A DNA stretch of 64,000 nucleotides from RPQJ01 sp041910015 (GTDB lineage Bacteria; Pseudomonadota; Gammaproteobacteria; Steroidobacterales; Steroidobacteraceae), in NCBI GenBank assembly GCA_041910015.1, contig JAYRRR010000114.1:4882-68881 (forward strand), in the 5' to 3' direction. Each line of letters begins with the position of its first letter. The first letter of the stretch is position 1. Both the position numbers and the translations under genes were made by a program. Below, piece after piece: positions 1-7,749 of this stretch. The notes under the pieces are model-generated. The model worked only from the letters and a program-made list of their open reading frames with translations. It was not told the DNA's origin and ran no database searches.

Positions 1-691
1 TCGTGAAGAGATCGGCCGAACCTTTCACGAAGGTCGCCGTCGTCGCCAGGGCACGGTCGAGCGCGGCGGGATCGAGGGGCGCGGGCGGGCCACTCACCCC
101 GAGGCACTCGATGTCGAGTTCGACCGGTATCTCATTCCGGCGGTCGAGGAAGAATTCGCGCACGACGAGACTCGAACTGCGCGGCTCCAGGCGGATCCAG
201 TTGCCGGCGTGCGGCGTGGCAGAGAGCACGATCTCGAAACGGCCGTCCGTATCGAGCACGAGATCGGCCGAGTCCAGGTAGCCGCTGCAGCCCGAAGGCC
301 CGCGCTCGCCGTAATGGCCGTAGTACGCACCGATGCCGAGGTAGGTCGAGGTTCCGCGCCGGCCGTGGATGCGGTACTCGCGGCTGCCATCGAGCGCGCA
401 GTTCTGATAGCGGCAGTCGGGGTTGTCCGCGCCGAGCTTCGCATCGGCGCGCGCCATCTGATAGAAGCGCGGGTGCTCGGGATCGGCGTGCTCGACGAAG
501 CGCTCCAGGGCGACGCGCACGAGTCGCGACAGATGACGGTAGCCCTCGGCGCGGTCGAAGGCGTTGGCGGGCGAACTCGCGCGAAAGAGGGCCGCGCGCG
601 CGCCCTTCAGAGCCTCGCAGAAGTCGTCCCAGGTTCTCCCGTCGAGAACCCGCTGCAGCGACTCGTGTTCATCCATTCTGCGGTCTGTCAT
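1..691 (-). CDS. DUF1214-like protein (3' end outside window)
   Basis: An open frame runs from an ATG at 691 to the window edge, about 230 codons with no stop, so the C-terminus is missing. The ATG overlaps the stop of the SMP-30 gene (ATGA at 688-691), which indicates translational coupling as the last visible gene of this minus-strand operon. The stretches GYRHLSRLVRVALERFVEH, ADNPDCRYQNCALDG, YRIHGRRGTSTYLGIG and NWIRLEP resemble the beta-rich DUF1214 family, whose function is unknown. I see no signal peptide. Linkage to a TonB receptor and a lactonase suggests a role in using the receptor's substrate. The family call is from memory of its motifs, and the function is open. Confidence 0.6.
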   Translation of the reverse strand, partial: MTDRRMDEHESLQRVLDGRTWDDFCEALKGARAALFRASSPANAFDRAEGYRHLSRLVRVALERFVEHADPEHPRFYQMARADAKLGADNPDCRYQNCALDGSREYRIHGRRGTSTYLGIGAYYGHYGERGPSGCSGYLDSADLVLDTDGRFEIVLSATPHAGNWIRLEPRSSSLVVREFFLDRRNEIPVELDIECLGVSGPPAPLDPAALDRALATTATFVKGSADLFT

Positions 692-1614
692 CGGCCGTAA
701 TTCAGGGGCAGGCCGGGCCGCGGCCATTCGAAGGCGACGACACGTCCCGAGAGCCCGAAGGTGACATAGGCGGTCCGCAACCCGGGGCCGCCGAAGCAGA
801 TGTTCGAAGTGAGGGGATCGGACAGTTCCAGCTGTTCGCTCGAAGCTCCGTCCGGGGCGAGCACCAGGATGCCACCAAGGCCGGCAGTCGCGACGCACAC
901 GTAGCCGGCGCTGTCGACGGCCAGGCTGTCGGGGTACCGCGACGCGCCGGCCCGGCCGATGACGGGCCCCGCCACGGCGGCGAGCGTCTCCGGCGTCCGT
1001 CGGATCCGGCCTGGACTCTCGAGCTGGAAACGCAGGATCTGCCCGGTGTAGGTCTCTGCCACGTACAGCGAGCTGCCGTCGGGCGATAGGCCGATGCCGT
1101 TCGGACTGTCGAGCGGCGCGATGACCGTTTCGATCCGGCTGCCGTCGGCACGCGCGTAGCACACGGCGCCGCGGTCGCGTGAGCGCCCGTAGACCTTGCC
1201 GTAGTCGGTGAACCAGAAGCCGCCGCAGGCATCGAAGACAAGATCGTTCGGCGCGCGCAACGCGTGGCCGTCGACGTCGGTGTACAGCGTGTCGACCCGG
1301 CCGCTGTCCAGGTCGACGCGCTGGATGGATCCCGGCCGTGCCTCCGGCGGCGCTTCAGCAATCGGCACGCGCAGCCCACCGTGCTCGATCCAGGCGGTAC
1401 CCCCGTTGTTGCAGACATAGCAGGCACCGTCCGGGCCGATGGCGGCGCCATTGGGCCCGCCGCCGACGTCCGCGATGCGCCGCTTCGTGCCGTCCGGATG
1501 GATCTGCGTCAGGCAGCCGCCGAGGATCTCGACGACCAGGATGCTGCCGTCCGCGAGGGCGACGGGCCCTTCCGGTACCTGCAGACCCGTGGCGACCTCG
1601 CGGCAGTCGATCAT
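688..1614 (-). CDS. SMP-30/gluconolactonase-like hydrolase
   Basis: 308 residues, the usual size for a single six-bladed SMP-30/gluconolaconase/LRE-like propeller. Visible family marks are LQVPEGPVA near residue 15 (the metal-binding Glu), GGGPNGAAIGPDG, APNDLVFDACGGFWFTDYGK near 120-140 and DSPNGIGLSPDGSSLYVAET, which supply the Asn/Asp metal ligands. Such enzymes open lactones of sugars or other small molecules. No signal peptide is seen, so it is probably cytoplasmic. It lies 58 bases downstream of the TonB receptor gene and overlaps the next gene by four bases, so it likely hydrolyses a product derived from the imported ligand. The substrate cannot be read from the sequence. Confidence 0.85.
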   Translation of the reverse strand: MIDCREVATGLQVPEGPVALADGSILVVEILGGCLTQIHPDGTKRRIADVGGGPNGAAIGPDGACYVCNNGGTAWIEHGGLRVPIAEAPPEARPGSIQRVDLDSGRVDTLYTDVDGHALRAPNDLVFDACGGFWFTDYGKVYGRSRDRGAVCYARADGSRIETVIAPLDSPNGIGLSPDGSSLYVAETYTGQILRFQLESPGRIRRTPETLAAVAGPVIGRAGASRYPDSLAVDSAGYVCVATAGLGGILVLAPDGASSEQLELSDPLTSNICFGGPGLRTAYVTFGLSGRVVAFEWPRPGLPLNYGR

Positions 1615-1672
1615 GATCTCAGACCCCTGGTGGCGAGCGGCAGTGCAACGATCCCGTGCATCGGTGCGACCG

Positions 1673-4420
1673 TCAGTACTGGTACACCAGGCTCACGCCG
1701 TAGGTGCGGCGTTCCGCCCAGGCCTTCGGCACCGAGGTAAAGCCAGCCGGCGTGACGACACCCGTCAGTGGATCGCGCACGTCGACCGGGGCGCCCGAGG
1801 CGATCACGTAAAGAGGCCATTTCTTGTCGGTGAGGTTGTTGCCCCACAGGTCCAGCCGCAGCTGGCTCGAATTTGCCAGCTCCTTCCGCCAGGAGAGACG
1901 TCCGTCCAGCAGGCTGTAGGCTGGCCTCTCGACGGCTTCGTTGTTGGGAACGGCGGGTCCGGCGGCTGTATTGTGGTAGGTGCTGTCCTCCCAGCGATAG
2001 TTGAGCATGGCCGTGAGACCGCTGCCGCCACGCTCGAGAATCGTCCAGCTCGCACCCAGGTTGAGGGTGTTCTCCGGCGCATAGCCGTTCGAGAACAGTT
2101 GCTTGACGTTGTCGCCCACCTGATAGGGCGAAGCGGAGTTGATCGCCGGGTCCAGGATCGTGCCGGCCGGCGCCAGCACCTCGTCGTACCTCGCGTCGAG
2201 CCAGGTGTAATCGAGCGTGAAGCTCAGGGCATCGACCGGCTGCCAGAGCGCTTCGAGTTCGAGGCCGCTGATCGTGGCCTTGCCGGCATTCAGTCCGAGC
2301 ACCACCGACATGTCGGCTGGATTGGTGTTGAAGAACAGCTGCATGTCTTCGTACTTGCTCATGAACACCGCGGCGTTCAGGCGGACGCGACGGTCGAGGA
2401 GATAGGACTTGAGCCCCAGCTCGTAGAGCGTGACGTCCTCGGGACGGAAGGTGATGCCGAACTGCCCGACGTCCACCGACTCGCTCGAGCCACCGGCCTT
2501 GTAGCCCGTGGCGAAGCGCAGGTACGTGCGCACGTCGTCCGTCCAGGCGTAGGCCGCCGTGAAGGACGGGTTGAAGCGACTCGATTCCAGGTCGTTCGAA
2601 CTGACGAGGCCGGGCGCCGGCTCCTGCGCGATCGGGTAGCCGAAGTAGGTCGTCAGGAGACTGCGGGACGCCGAGCGGTCGTCCTTGGTATAGCGGCCAC
2701 CGAAGGTGAGACCGAGCCGGTCGTCCAGGATCGGCGGCGTCCAGGTGAGTTGCGCGAAGGCCGCCTGCGACTTCGAGTCAGCTTCGACGGACCGATCCTT
2801 GTTCAGCAGCAGCGGACTGGACCCCGGCAGCGCATTCGTGATGACGATGTTCTGGAAGTGCCGGGCGGTCTCCTCGAAGTAGTACAGCCCGGCGACGTAC
2901 TCGATGCGCCCGTCGAGCGCACTGCCCACTGCCTGAAGCTCCTGCGAGAACTGGTGCGACCGGATGTCGTCGACACTGCGGAAACCGACGAAGAAGGCCT
3001 CGGCGTAGTCCTGGTTGTAGGTCACGCTCAGGTCGCGATAGCCGGTCAGCGACTTCAGCGTGAGCGCGTCGTTCACGTCCCAGGCCAGGGTGAGGCCATG
3101 GCTCTCGAACTCGCCCGGGCTCTCGGTCAGGTCGATGGCGCGGTAGCTGTGATCCTCGGGCTTGCCCTCATCCGAATATCCGGGGATGAGGCCCACGAGT
3201 GCCGAGTTGGTGTAGTAGAACGGCGTGGAATCGAGATCCCCGCGCTCGTAGAAGTAATCGGCCGTGAACGGTGCGCCCGTGTCCCAGCGCAACGCGAGCC
3301 TGCCTGCCGTCTGGTCCTCTTTCCCGAAGTCCTCGCCCGGCCCCGGGTTGCTGACATAGCCGTCCCGCTGGCGCTTGAGGAACGAGAGCTTGCTGGACAA
3401 TCCGCCCCAGTGCGGCAGGTCGAGCACGGTGAGGGCGCGCACGCCCCCGTTGTTCTCGAAGCCGAGTTCCTGCCGGAAGCCGAGTTCCCCGGAGGGTTTG
3501 CGGCTGATGAGGTTCACGGCTCCGCCGGTCGTGTTGCGCCCGTACAGCGTGCCTTGCGGCCCTCGCAGCACCTCGACGCGTTCGACGTCGGCGAGATCGA
3601 ACGTGACCATCTGGCCGCGCGAGATGTAGAAGCCGTCCTGATACAGACCGATGGCCGTGTCGATCGTGATCTGCCCGGCATCCTGGACCCCGGAACCGCG
3701 CATGTAGAGGGTGAGCGTATTGGCGGTCGCCGGATAGGGCGTGAAGGACATGCTCGGGGTGGCCTTGATCACGCCGACGAGGTCGGTGATGCCGCGGTCG
3801 CTGAGCGCCTCGAAATCCATGGCCGTGATCGCGATCGGCACTTCCTGGAGCCTCTCCTCGCGCTTCTGCGCCGTGACCACGATCTCCTCGAGGCCCTGGG
3901 GCTCGCTCTCGGCGGCACACACCGTGCCTGGCGCGGTGCCGCAGGCTGCGAAGAACGCGGTCAGTTTCGCGAGCCAGCCGTGCCCCCGGGTGCCCGGGCT
4001 CGCTCCGCTGATCGGCCCCTTGTGCCGCGGCATGGAGGTCGAGTCGGCCCTGGGAGCGGGGCCCGCCGCCTCGACGATGATCACGGTGAGCGGGTTCGCG
4101 AAGCGGTAGCCGAGACCGGTGCCTTCCAGCAGGCGGGCGAGGGCCTGTTCCAGCGTGAAGCGGCCCCGCAACGGGCCGCTGCGCAGCGTATCCGGTACGG
4201 TGGCGGAGAAGTGCGCCAGTTGCACACCTGTCTGCCGGGCCAGTTGCAGCAGGGCGGCGCGCAGCGTGCCGGCCTCGATGTCGAGCTGATAGACCACCTG
4301 CGGCGCAGTCACGGCCACTTCGGCACCGGCAGCGCCGGGCGCGTCGAGCATCACCATCAGTAGAACCCCCCATGCGAGCTGTTGCAACAACCCGCGTAAG
4401 ACGGGGCGACGGGCCGGCAT
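1673..4420 (-). CDS. TonB-dependent outer-membrane receptor with STN signalling domain
   Basis: 915 residues. The order is: signal segment (about 1-33), a secretin/TonB N-terminal (STN) domain at about 45-115 (YQLDIEAGTLRAALLQLARQ... LLEGTGLGYRF), a low-complexity linker, a TonB box-like segment LEEIVVTAQKREERLQEVP near 180, a plug with VEVLRGPQGTLYGRNTTGGAVN, then the barrel ending in an aromatic residue (VSLVYQY). The STN domain is what FecA-type receptors use to signal across the outer membrane to a FecR protein, and fecR and ECF sigma genes sit directly upstream, only 21 bases away. The ligand is unknown: LEEIVVTAQKREE receptors handle many siderophores, sugars and aromatics. A GGGGGGA run lies just before the ATG. 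Confidence 0.92.
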   Translation of the reverse strand: MPARRPVLRGLLQQLAWGVLLMVMLDAPGAAGAEVAVTAPQVVYQLDIEAGTLRAALLQLARQTGVQLAHFSATVPDTLRSGPLRGRFTLEQALARLLEGTGLGYRFANPLTVIIVEAAGPAPRADSTSMPRHKGPISGASPGTRGHGWLAKLTAFFAACGTAPGTVCAAESEPQGLEEIVVTAQKREERLQEVPIAITAMDFEALSDRGITDLVGVIKATPSMSFTPYPATANTLTLYMRGSGVQDAGQITIDTAIGLYQDGFYISRGQMVTFDLADVERVEVLRGPQGTLYGRNTTGGAVNLISRKPSGELGFRQELGFENNGGVRALTVLDLPHWGGLSSKLSFLKRQRDGYVSNPGPGEDFGKEDQTAGRLALRWDTGAPFTADYFYERGDLDSTPFYYTNSALVGLIPGYSDEGKPEDHSYRAIDLTESPGEFESHGLTLAWDVNDALTLKSLTGYRDLSVTYNQDYAEAFFVGFRSVDDIRSHQFSQELQAVGSALDGRIEYVAGLYYFEETARHFQNIVITNALPGSSPLLLNKDRSVEADSKSQAAFAQLTWTPPILDDRLGLTFGGRYTKDDRSASRSLLTTYFGYPIAQEPAPGLVSSNDLESSRFNPSFTAAYAWTDDVRTYLRFATGYKAGGSSESVDVGQFGITFRPEDVTLYELGLKSYLLDRRVRLNAAVFMSKYEDMQLFFNTNPADMSVVLGLNAGKATISGLELEALWQPVDALSFTLDYTWLDARYDEVLAPAGTILDPAINSASPYQVGDNVKQLFSNGYAPENTLNLGASWTILERGGSGLTAMLNYRWEDSTYHNTAAGPAVPNNEAVERPAYSLLDGRLSWRKELANSSQLRLDLWGNNLTDKKWPLYVIASGAPVDVRDPLTGVVTPAGFTSVPKAWAERRTYGVSLVYQY

Positions 4421-4441
4421 GGTCCCCCCAGACTTACGATT

Positions 4442-5491
4442 TCATTGGGAGCGAGGCTCCAGGAGGATCGTGGAACGGTCATGCGCGGGATCCGCACTCG
4501 TCTCGCGGATGAACGCGACAAAGGACTCCGGATCCGACGCCTTGAACGCGCCACTGATGCGACGCCCTGCCAGCTGCGCGTCGAGAACCCTGATCTGTGC
4601 CGCGTTGTGCAGGTTGAGGCGCCGGGCGACTTCGGCGACGGTCTCGTCCTCGAACACCAGCGTGCCGGTGACCCAGGCCGCCTGCGCCGCGCCGTTCACG
4701 GCGTGCACTGAGCCGATGGGAACCTCGGGCTGCACGACGACCGCCTCGTTCGCGGCCAGCAGGACCCGGTGTGGCACCTCGGGAGTCCGGGCGAGCCCTC
4801 CTGAACCCGACGACACGTTCGCCCGGCTGACCGCGACGTGTCCCTCGATGACCGTGACTCGTACCACATCCTCGGCCCGATCGAGGTCAAACGACGTTCC
4901 CACCGCGGTCACGACGGCCGTACCGGCATCGACGACGAACGGACGCCGCCGGTCGGGTGCCACGTCGAACAGCACGTGACCTCGGCGCAGCGTCAGTGAG
5001 CGTTGATCGTCGGAAAACCGGATGTGCAGCTCGCTGCGGGGTGCAATGTTCAGGATGCTGCCATCCGCCAGGGTCATCTGGCGTTGTTCCAGGAGCTGCG
5101 TTCGGACGGTCGTGCCTGTCGGTCGCAGCACGAGCCAGCCCGAAGCCGCCACGACCACGACTGCCAGCCCGGCGGCAATCGCCCGCGTCGCCGCCCTGAC
5201 GGGCACGCGGCGGGGCGGCGGCGACTTCCCGTCCATCAGTCGCACGACATTGTCGGCCGGCTGTTCCGCGGCCGGGATTTCGCCCCAGCGGTTGAAGGCT
5301 TCCAGCGCGCGATCAATCTGCCCGACACGCAGCATCTCGGCGATGTGCAGCGGCGAGTCGCGCAGCCAGTCGACGAATTCACCCCGCTCGCGCGCCGACA
5401 GTCGGCCGCTTCGAAAGGCAGCCAGCCACGCGGCCGCCTGCTCGGTCGCCGCGTGACGCCGCTCTGCGGGGTCCGGCGTGTCGGCGTTCAT
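4442..5491 (-). CDS. FecR-family anti-sigma factor
   Basis: 349 residues from the ATG at 5491, which has GGAGGAG seven bases upstream and overlaps the sigma gene stop (ATGA). A longer frame continues upstream but would run through the sigma gene. Parts: DUF4880-like cytoplasmic N-terminus (EQAAAWLAAFRSGRLSARERGEFVDWL), one membrane helix (AIAAGLAVVVVAASGWLVL, about 110-130), a periplasmic FecR domain (MTLADGSILNIAPRSEL through VTVIEGHVAV) and a C-terminal secretin-like region (RRLNLHNAAQIRV). It should hold the adjacent ECF sigma factor until the STN domain of the receptor signals ligand binding. Confidence 0.9.
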   Translation of the reverse strand: MNADTPDPAERRHAATEQAAAWLAAFRSGRLSARERGEFVDWLRDSPLHIAEMLRVGQIDRALEAFNRWGEIPAAEQPADNVVRLMDGKSPPPRRVPVRAATRAIAAGLAVVVVAASGWLVLRPTGTTVRTQLLEQRQMTLADGSILNIAPRSELHIRFSDDQRSLTLRRGHVLFDVAPDRRRPFVVDAGTAVVTAVGTSFDLDRAEDVVRVTVIEGHVAVSRANVSSGSGGLARTPEVPHRVLLAANEAVVVQPEVPIGSVHAVNGAAQAAWVTGTLVFEDETVAEVARRLNLHNAAQIRVLDAQLAGRRISGAFKASDPESFVAFIRETSADPAHDRSTILLEPRSQ

Positions 5492-6036
5492 CGTTCGCTC
5501 CTCCGTGATGGCGCCTGCACCGCCTGGGCTCCGAGCAGTCCGCGAAGCTCTGCATAGGCCCGAATCAGATCCCGCTTGACGATCCGGCGCGTGGTGTTCA
5601 GTCGCTGCGCGATGACCTCGTGGGTGAGGCCTTCCTGGTAATGCAGGCGCAGGATCTCCCGCGCACGCGGCGGCAGGCTCCCGATCGCGCGTGCCAGTTC
5701 GAGACTCTCGTCCTCGCTGGCGCACTCGTACTGCGGATCCCGTTCATCGACGAGCTGCGCCAGCCAGTCCGATGCGTGCGGCTGCCGCCGGCTGGCACGG
5801 GTCGACCATTCGGCCAGGACGTTGGCGGCGATCCTGAAGAGATAGGCCTGCGGATGGGTCACGAGTTCGGCGCGCTCGTACCGCAACATGCGCAGAAAGA
5901 CCTCCTGCGCCAGGTCGTCGGCGTCTGCCGACGACAGTCTGGCGCGCGCCACGAGATAGCGGCGCAGCGGTGTTCGCCACTGGTGGAACCAGTCGGCCAG
6001 ACGCTGTCGGGGGGGCTCTCCTGCAGGCACGGTCAT
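5488..6036 (-). CDS. ECF sigma factor, FecI-like
   Basis: 182 residues. Region 2 is seen as WRTPLRRYLVARARLSSADADDLAQEVFLRMLRYE with the DDLAQEVFLR core, and region 4 as LPPRAREILRLHYQEGLTHEVIAQRLNTTRRIVKRDL, a helix-turn-helix that recognises the -35 element. There is no extra C-terminal domain. It is the first gene of the unit sigma-FecR-TonB receptor-SMP-30-DUF1214, joined to fecR by a four-base overlap, so it likely directs transcription of the receptor in response to its ligand. The ATG at 6036 has no clear Shine-Dalgarno sequence, so a nearby alternative start is possible. Confidence 0.9.
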   Translation of the reverse strand: MTVPAGEPPRQRLADWFHQWRTPLRRYLVARARLSSADADDLAQEVFLRMLRYERAELVTHPQAYLFRIAANVLAEWSTRASRRQPHASDWLAQLVDERDPQYECASEDESLELARAIGSLPPRAREILRLHYQEGLTHEVIAQRLNTTRRIVKRDLIRAYAELRGLLGAQAVQAPSRRSER

Positions 6037-6197
6037 GGACCGGAAAGGGATGGAAGGTTAGACCGGCCGAGGCAGCGGACTGGTCCCCGACCGACACGCT
6101 GGGCGCTGAACCGATCGGGCTCGCTGTCCCGGGCCATTGCGGAACTCACGCGGAGGTCGACATCGGCTCGCATGGAACAGGCCTGTCCTTCTGATCG

Positions 6198-6218
6198 CCA
6201 GCCGGCAGGTCCGGCTGG
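6198..6218 (-). terminator. Hairpin downstream of the jacalin-like gene
   Basis: A perfect 8-bp stem, CCAGCCGG / CCGGCTGG, with a five-base loop, 27 bases past the stop of the gene ending at 6245. No T-run follows on either strand, so it may be a weak or Rho-assisted terminator, or it may protect the 3' end. It also lies in the upstream region of the sigma factor gene. Confidence 0.4.
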
Positions 6219-6244
6219 ACCCGCCAGTGATCTTCGCTGGTGAC

Positions 6245-7528
6245 TCAGGGCCTGATTATGGTCACGGGTCGTCGTATGGTCACGGGTCTTTGCAATGCCG
6301 GGCCGACCTTCACCGGCCGAATGACCGAATGGTTTCCCACGGTGGCCTTGACCCGTATGCAGCCCGGAGCATTGATGGTCAGCTGAAATCTGGCGCCAGT
6401 GCTACCCGGTGGAACCGCCACGGTGCCGACCTGGCCCGGTGGAATCGGCAGGGTTCCGGTGGCGAGATCGGGCACCTCCATGCCGACATTGTCGAGATTC
6501 TTCAAGGCAATGGACCATCGTTCAGCGGCCGTCGCGACGTCGCGTCTCCGGACGCTCACGTCGAACGGCTGCCCCGCAATCGCCGTCGTCGGCGTTTCGA
6601 ACTCGAGGTATACGTCGTCCCCATCGTAGACGAACAGATCTTTCGCGATCGAGGCGCCTCGGTAGGTTGCGGTGATGACGGTGCACCCCGTCGAGATTGC
6701 CTCTACCGGCGCTGTCGAGGCGCTGGATCCATCGCCGTTCCTGCGAACCACCAGATGCCAGATCGGGTTGTCGCCGGGAAAGCGGGCCACACTGGTATTG
6801 GTGCTCGTCAATTCGACGGTCGTGTCGTCCGTGGGGACGATGGACATCAGCACCCTCGCGCCGACGGTCGCGCGATATTGTTGACTCCACTGCAGCATGG
6901 CAGGCATCCGGATGGCGCTGATCTTCAAGGTGCTCACCGGGCCGCAGCCGAGACCCAGCGAATCGATCCAGGTGCCTGCGCGCCCGCGAAGCAGCCGGGC
7001 AGGCTGGCCATTGCTGCAATCAGTTGGGCCGAAGCTCGTGCCGCCCGTGCCGCCGGCCGTGACGTCCAGATGCTCCCCATAGGCCGCGAGCGTGCCAGCC
7101 GGGCCGAGGCGGCCGCAGCGCAGGGTCAGCCGATCGACATACAGACCAGCCGCCCCCTTGAAACCGCTCACGACACGGCCGCCGGGGCACGTCAGATCGA
7201 ACGCGGCTCCATCTGACGTTCCTGCGAATCCTGTCGTGACGGTTCTGCCCACCCAACTTCCGTCATGGTTGATCTGGGCACAGGTTCCCTGCAGGCCGTG
7301 AATGTAGCTGCCGGCGTAGCCCTTGATGCCGACCAGCGCCATGTCAGCCGGGCAGCCCAGCGCATAGGCCGTTCCGCCGCTGCCGCCGGCCACACTGGTG
7401 TAGTCGAGAGCGGGCGTGGCGGCAGGAAAGGACACGACCAGCAGGGCGACGACGGCCGGGCGTTGCGCACCTGACAGGATTGCCGCGACGGGCTTCCCGG
7501 TGGACGAGTTCATGCACCGTGCGAGCAT
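6245..7528 (-). CDS. Secreted protein with three jacalin-like repeats
   Basis: 427 residues, or 422 if the second ATG at 7513 is used. A hydrophobic signal segment (PAVVALLVVSFPAATPALD) ends near residue 42. Three repeats of about 60 residues follow, each with a GGSGGT/GTSDGA/GTGGTS entry, a Cys, a GxKGxAGxYxxxL-type centre and a closing Cys: VGIKGYAGSYIHGLQGTC, VSGFKGAAGLYVDRLTLRC and LLRGRAGTWIDSLGLGC. This pattern resembles jacalin-like lectin (beta-prism) repeats in bacteria. The C-terminal half (about 220-427) looks like Ig-like beta-sandwich domains and ends in a tandem RPVTIR/RPVTII. It could be a secreted carbohydrate-binding protein. No catalytic motif is seen and the gene is monocistronic. 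Confidence 0.65.
   Translation of the reverse strand: MLARCMNSSTGKPVAAILSGAQRPAVVALLVVSFPAATPALDYTSVAGGSGGTAYALGCPADMALVGIKGYAGSYIHGLQGTCAQINHDGSWVGRTVTTGFAGTSDGAAFDLTCPGGRVVSGFKGAAGLYVDRLTLRCGRLGPAGTLAAYGEHLDVTAGGTGGTSFGPTDCSNGQPARLLRGRAGTWIDSLGLGCGPVSTLKISAIRMPAMLQWSQQYRATVGARVLMSIVPTDDTTVELTSTNTSVARFPGDNPIWHLVVRRNGDGSSASTAPVEAISTGCTVITATYRGASIAKDLFVYDGDDVYLEFETPTTAIAGQPFDVSVRRRDVATAAERWSIALKNLDNVGMEVPDLATGTLPIPPGQVGTVAVPPGSTGARFQLTINAPGCIRVKATVGNHSVIRPVKVGPALQRPVTIRRPVTIIRP
6257..6288. repeat. 18-base tandem direct repeat
   Basis: TATGGTCACGGGTC occurs at 6257-6270 and again at 6275-6288, an 18-base period. It encodes the doubled RPVTI hexapeptide at the C-terminus of the jacalin-like protein. 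It is probably a simple coding duplication. Confidence 0.7.
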
Positions 7529-7749
7529 TCTGGATGCCTCCGCGATTCCTGCTCCTCCCGGAACGATCGACCGGGTGCGGCTGGTGTAGCCGCGCCCGAC
7601 CGCGTGCAGACTCCTCGGGGATGAATACCGCCCGGCCGATGCGCGACATGCGGCGGAGAGTGCCAGCGGGGTCGCGCCCGGCTGGGCTGGCCTGTGCCGC
7701 AGCGGCCTGCACGCGTTCTATACTCGCCGGCAGAGGCCGGAGCGGATGC

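Noticed and set aside
1439..4363. 974-codon open frame on the plus strand
   Set aside because: It is antisense to the TonB receptor and reads as low-complexity Arg/Glu/Val-rich sequence; such long shadow frames are common in GC-rich DNA.
7480..7749. 90-codon N-terminal extension of the FAD oxidase frame
   Set aside because: The extension has no family similarity and would overlap the divergent jacalin-like gene; the ATG at 7750 gives the usual N-terminus.
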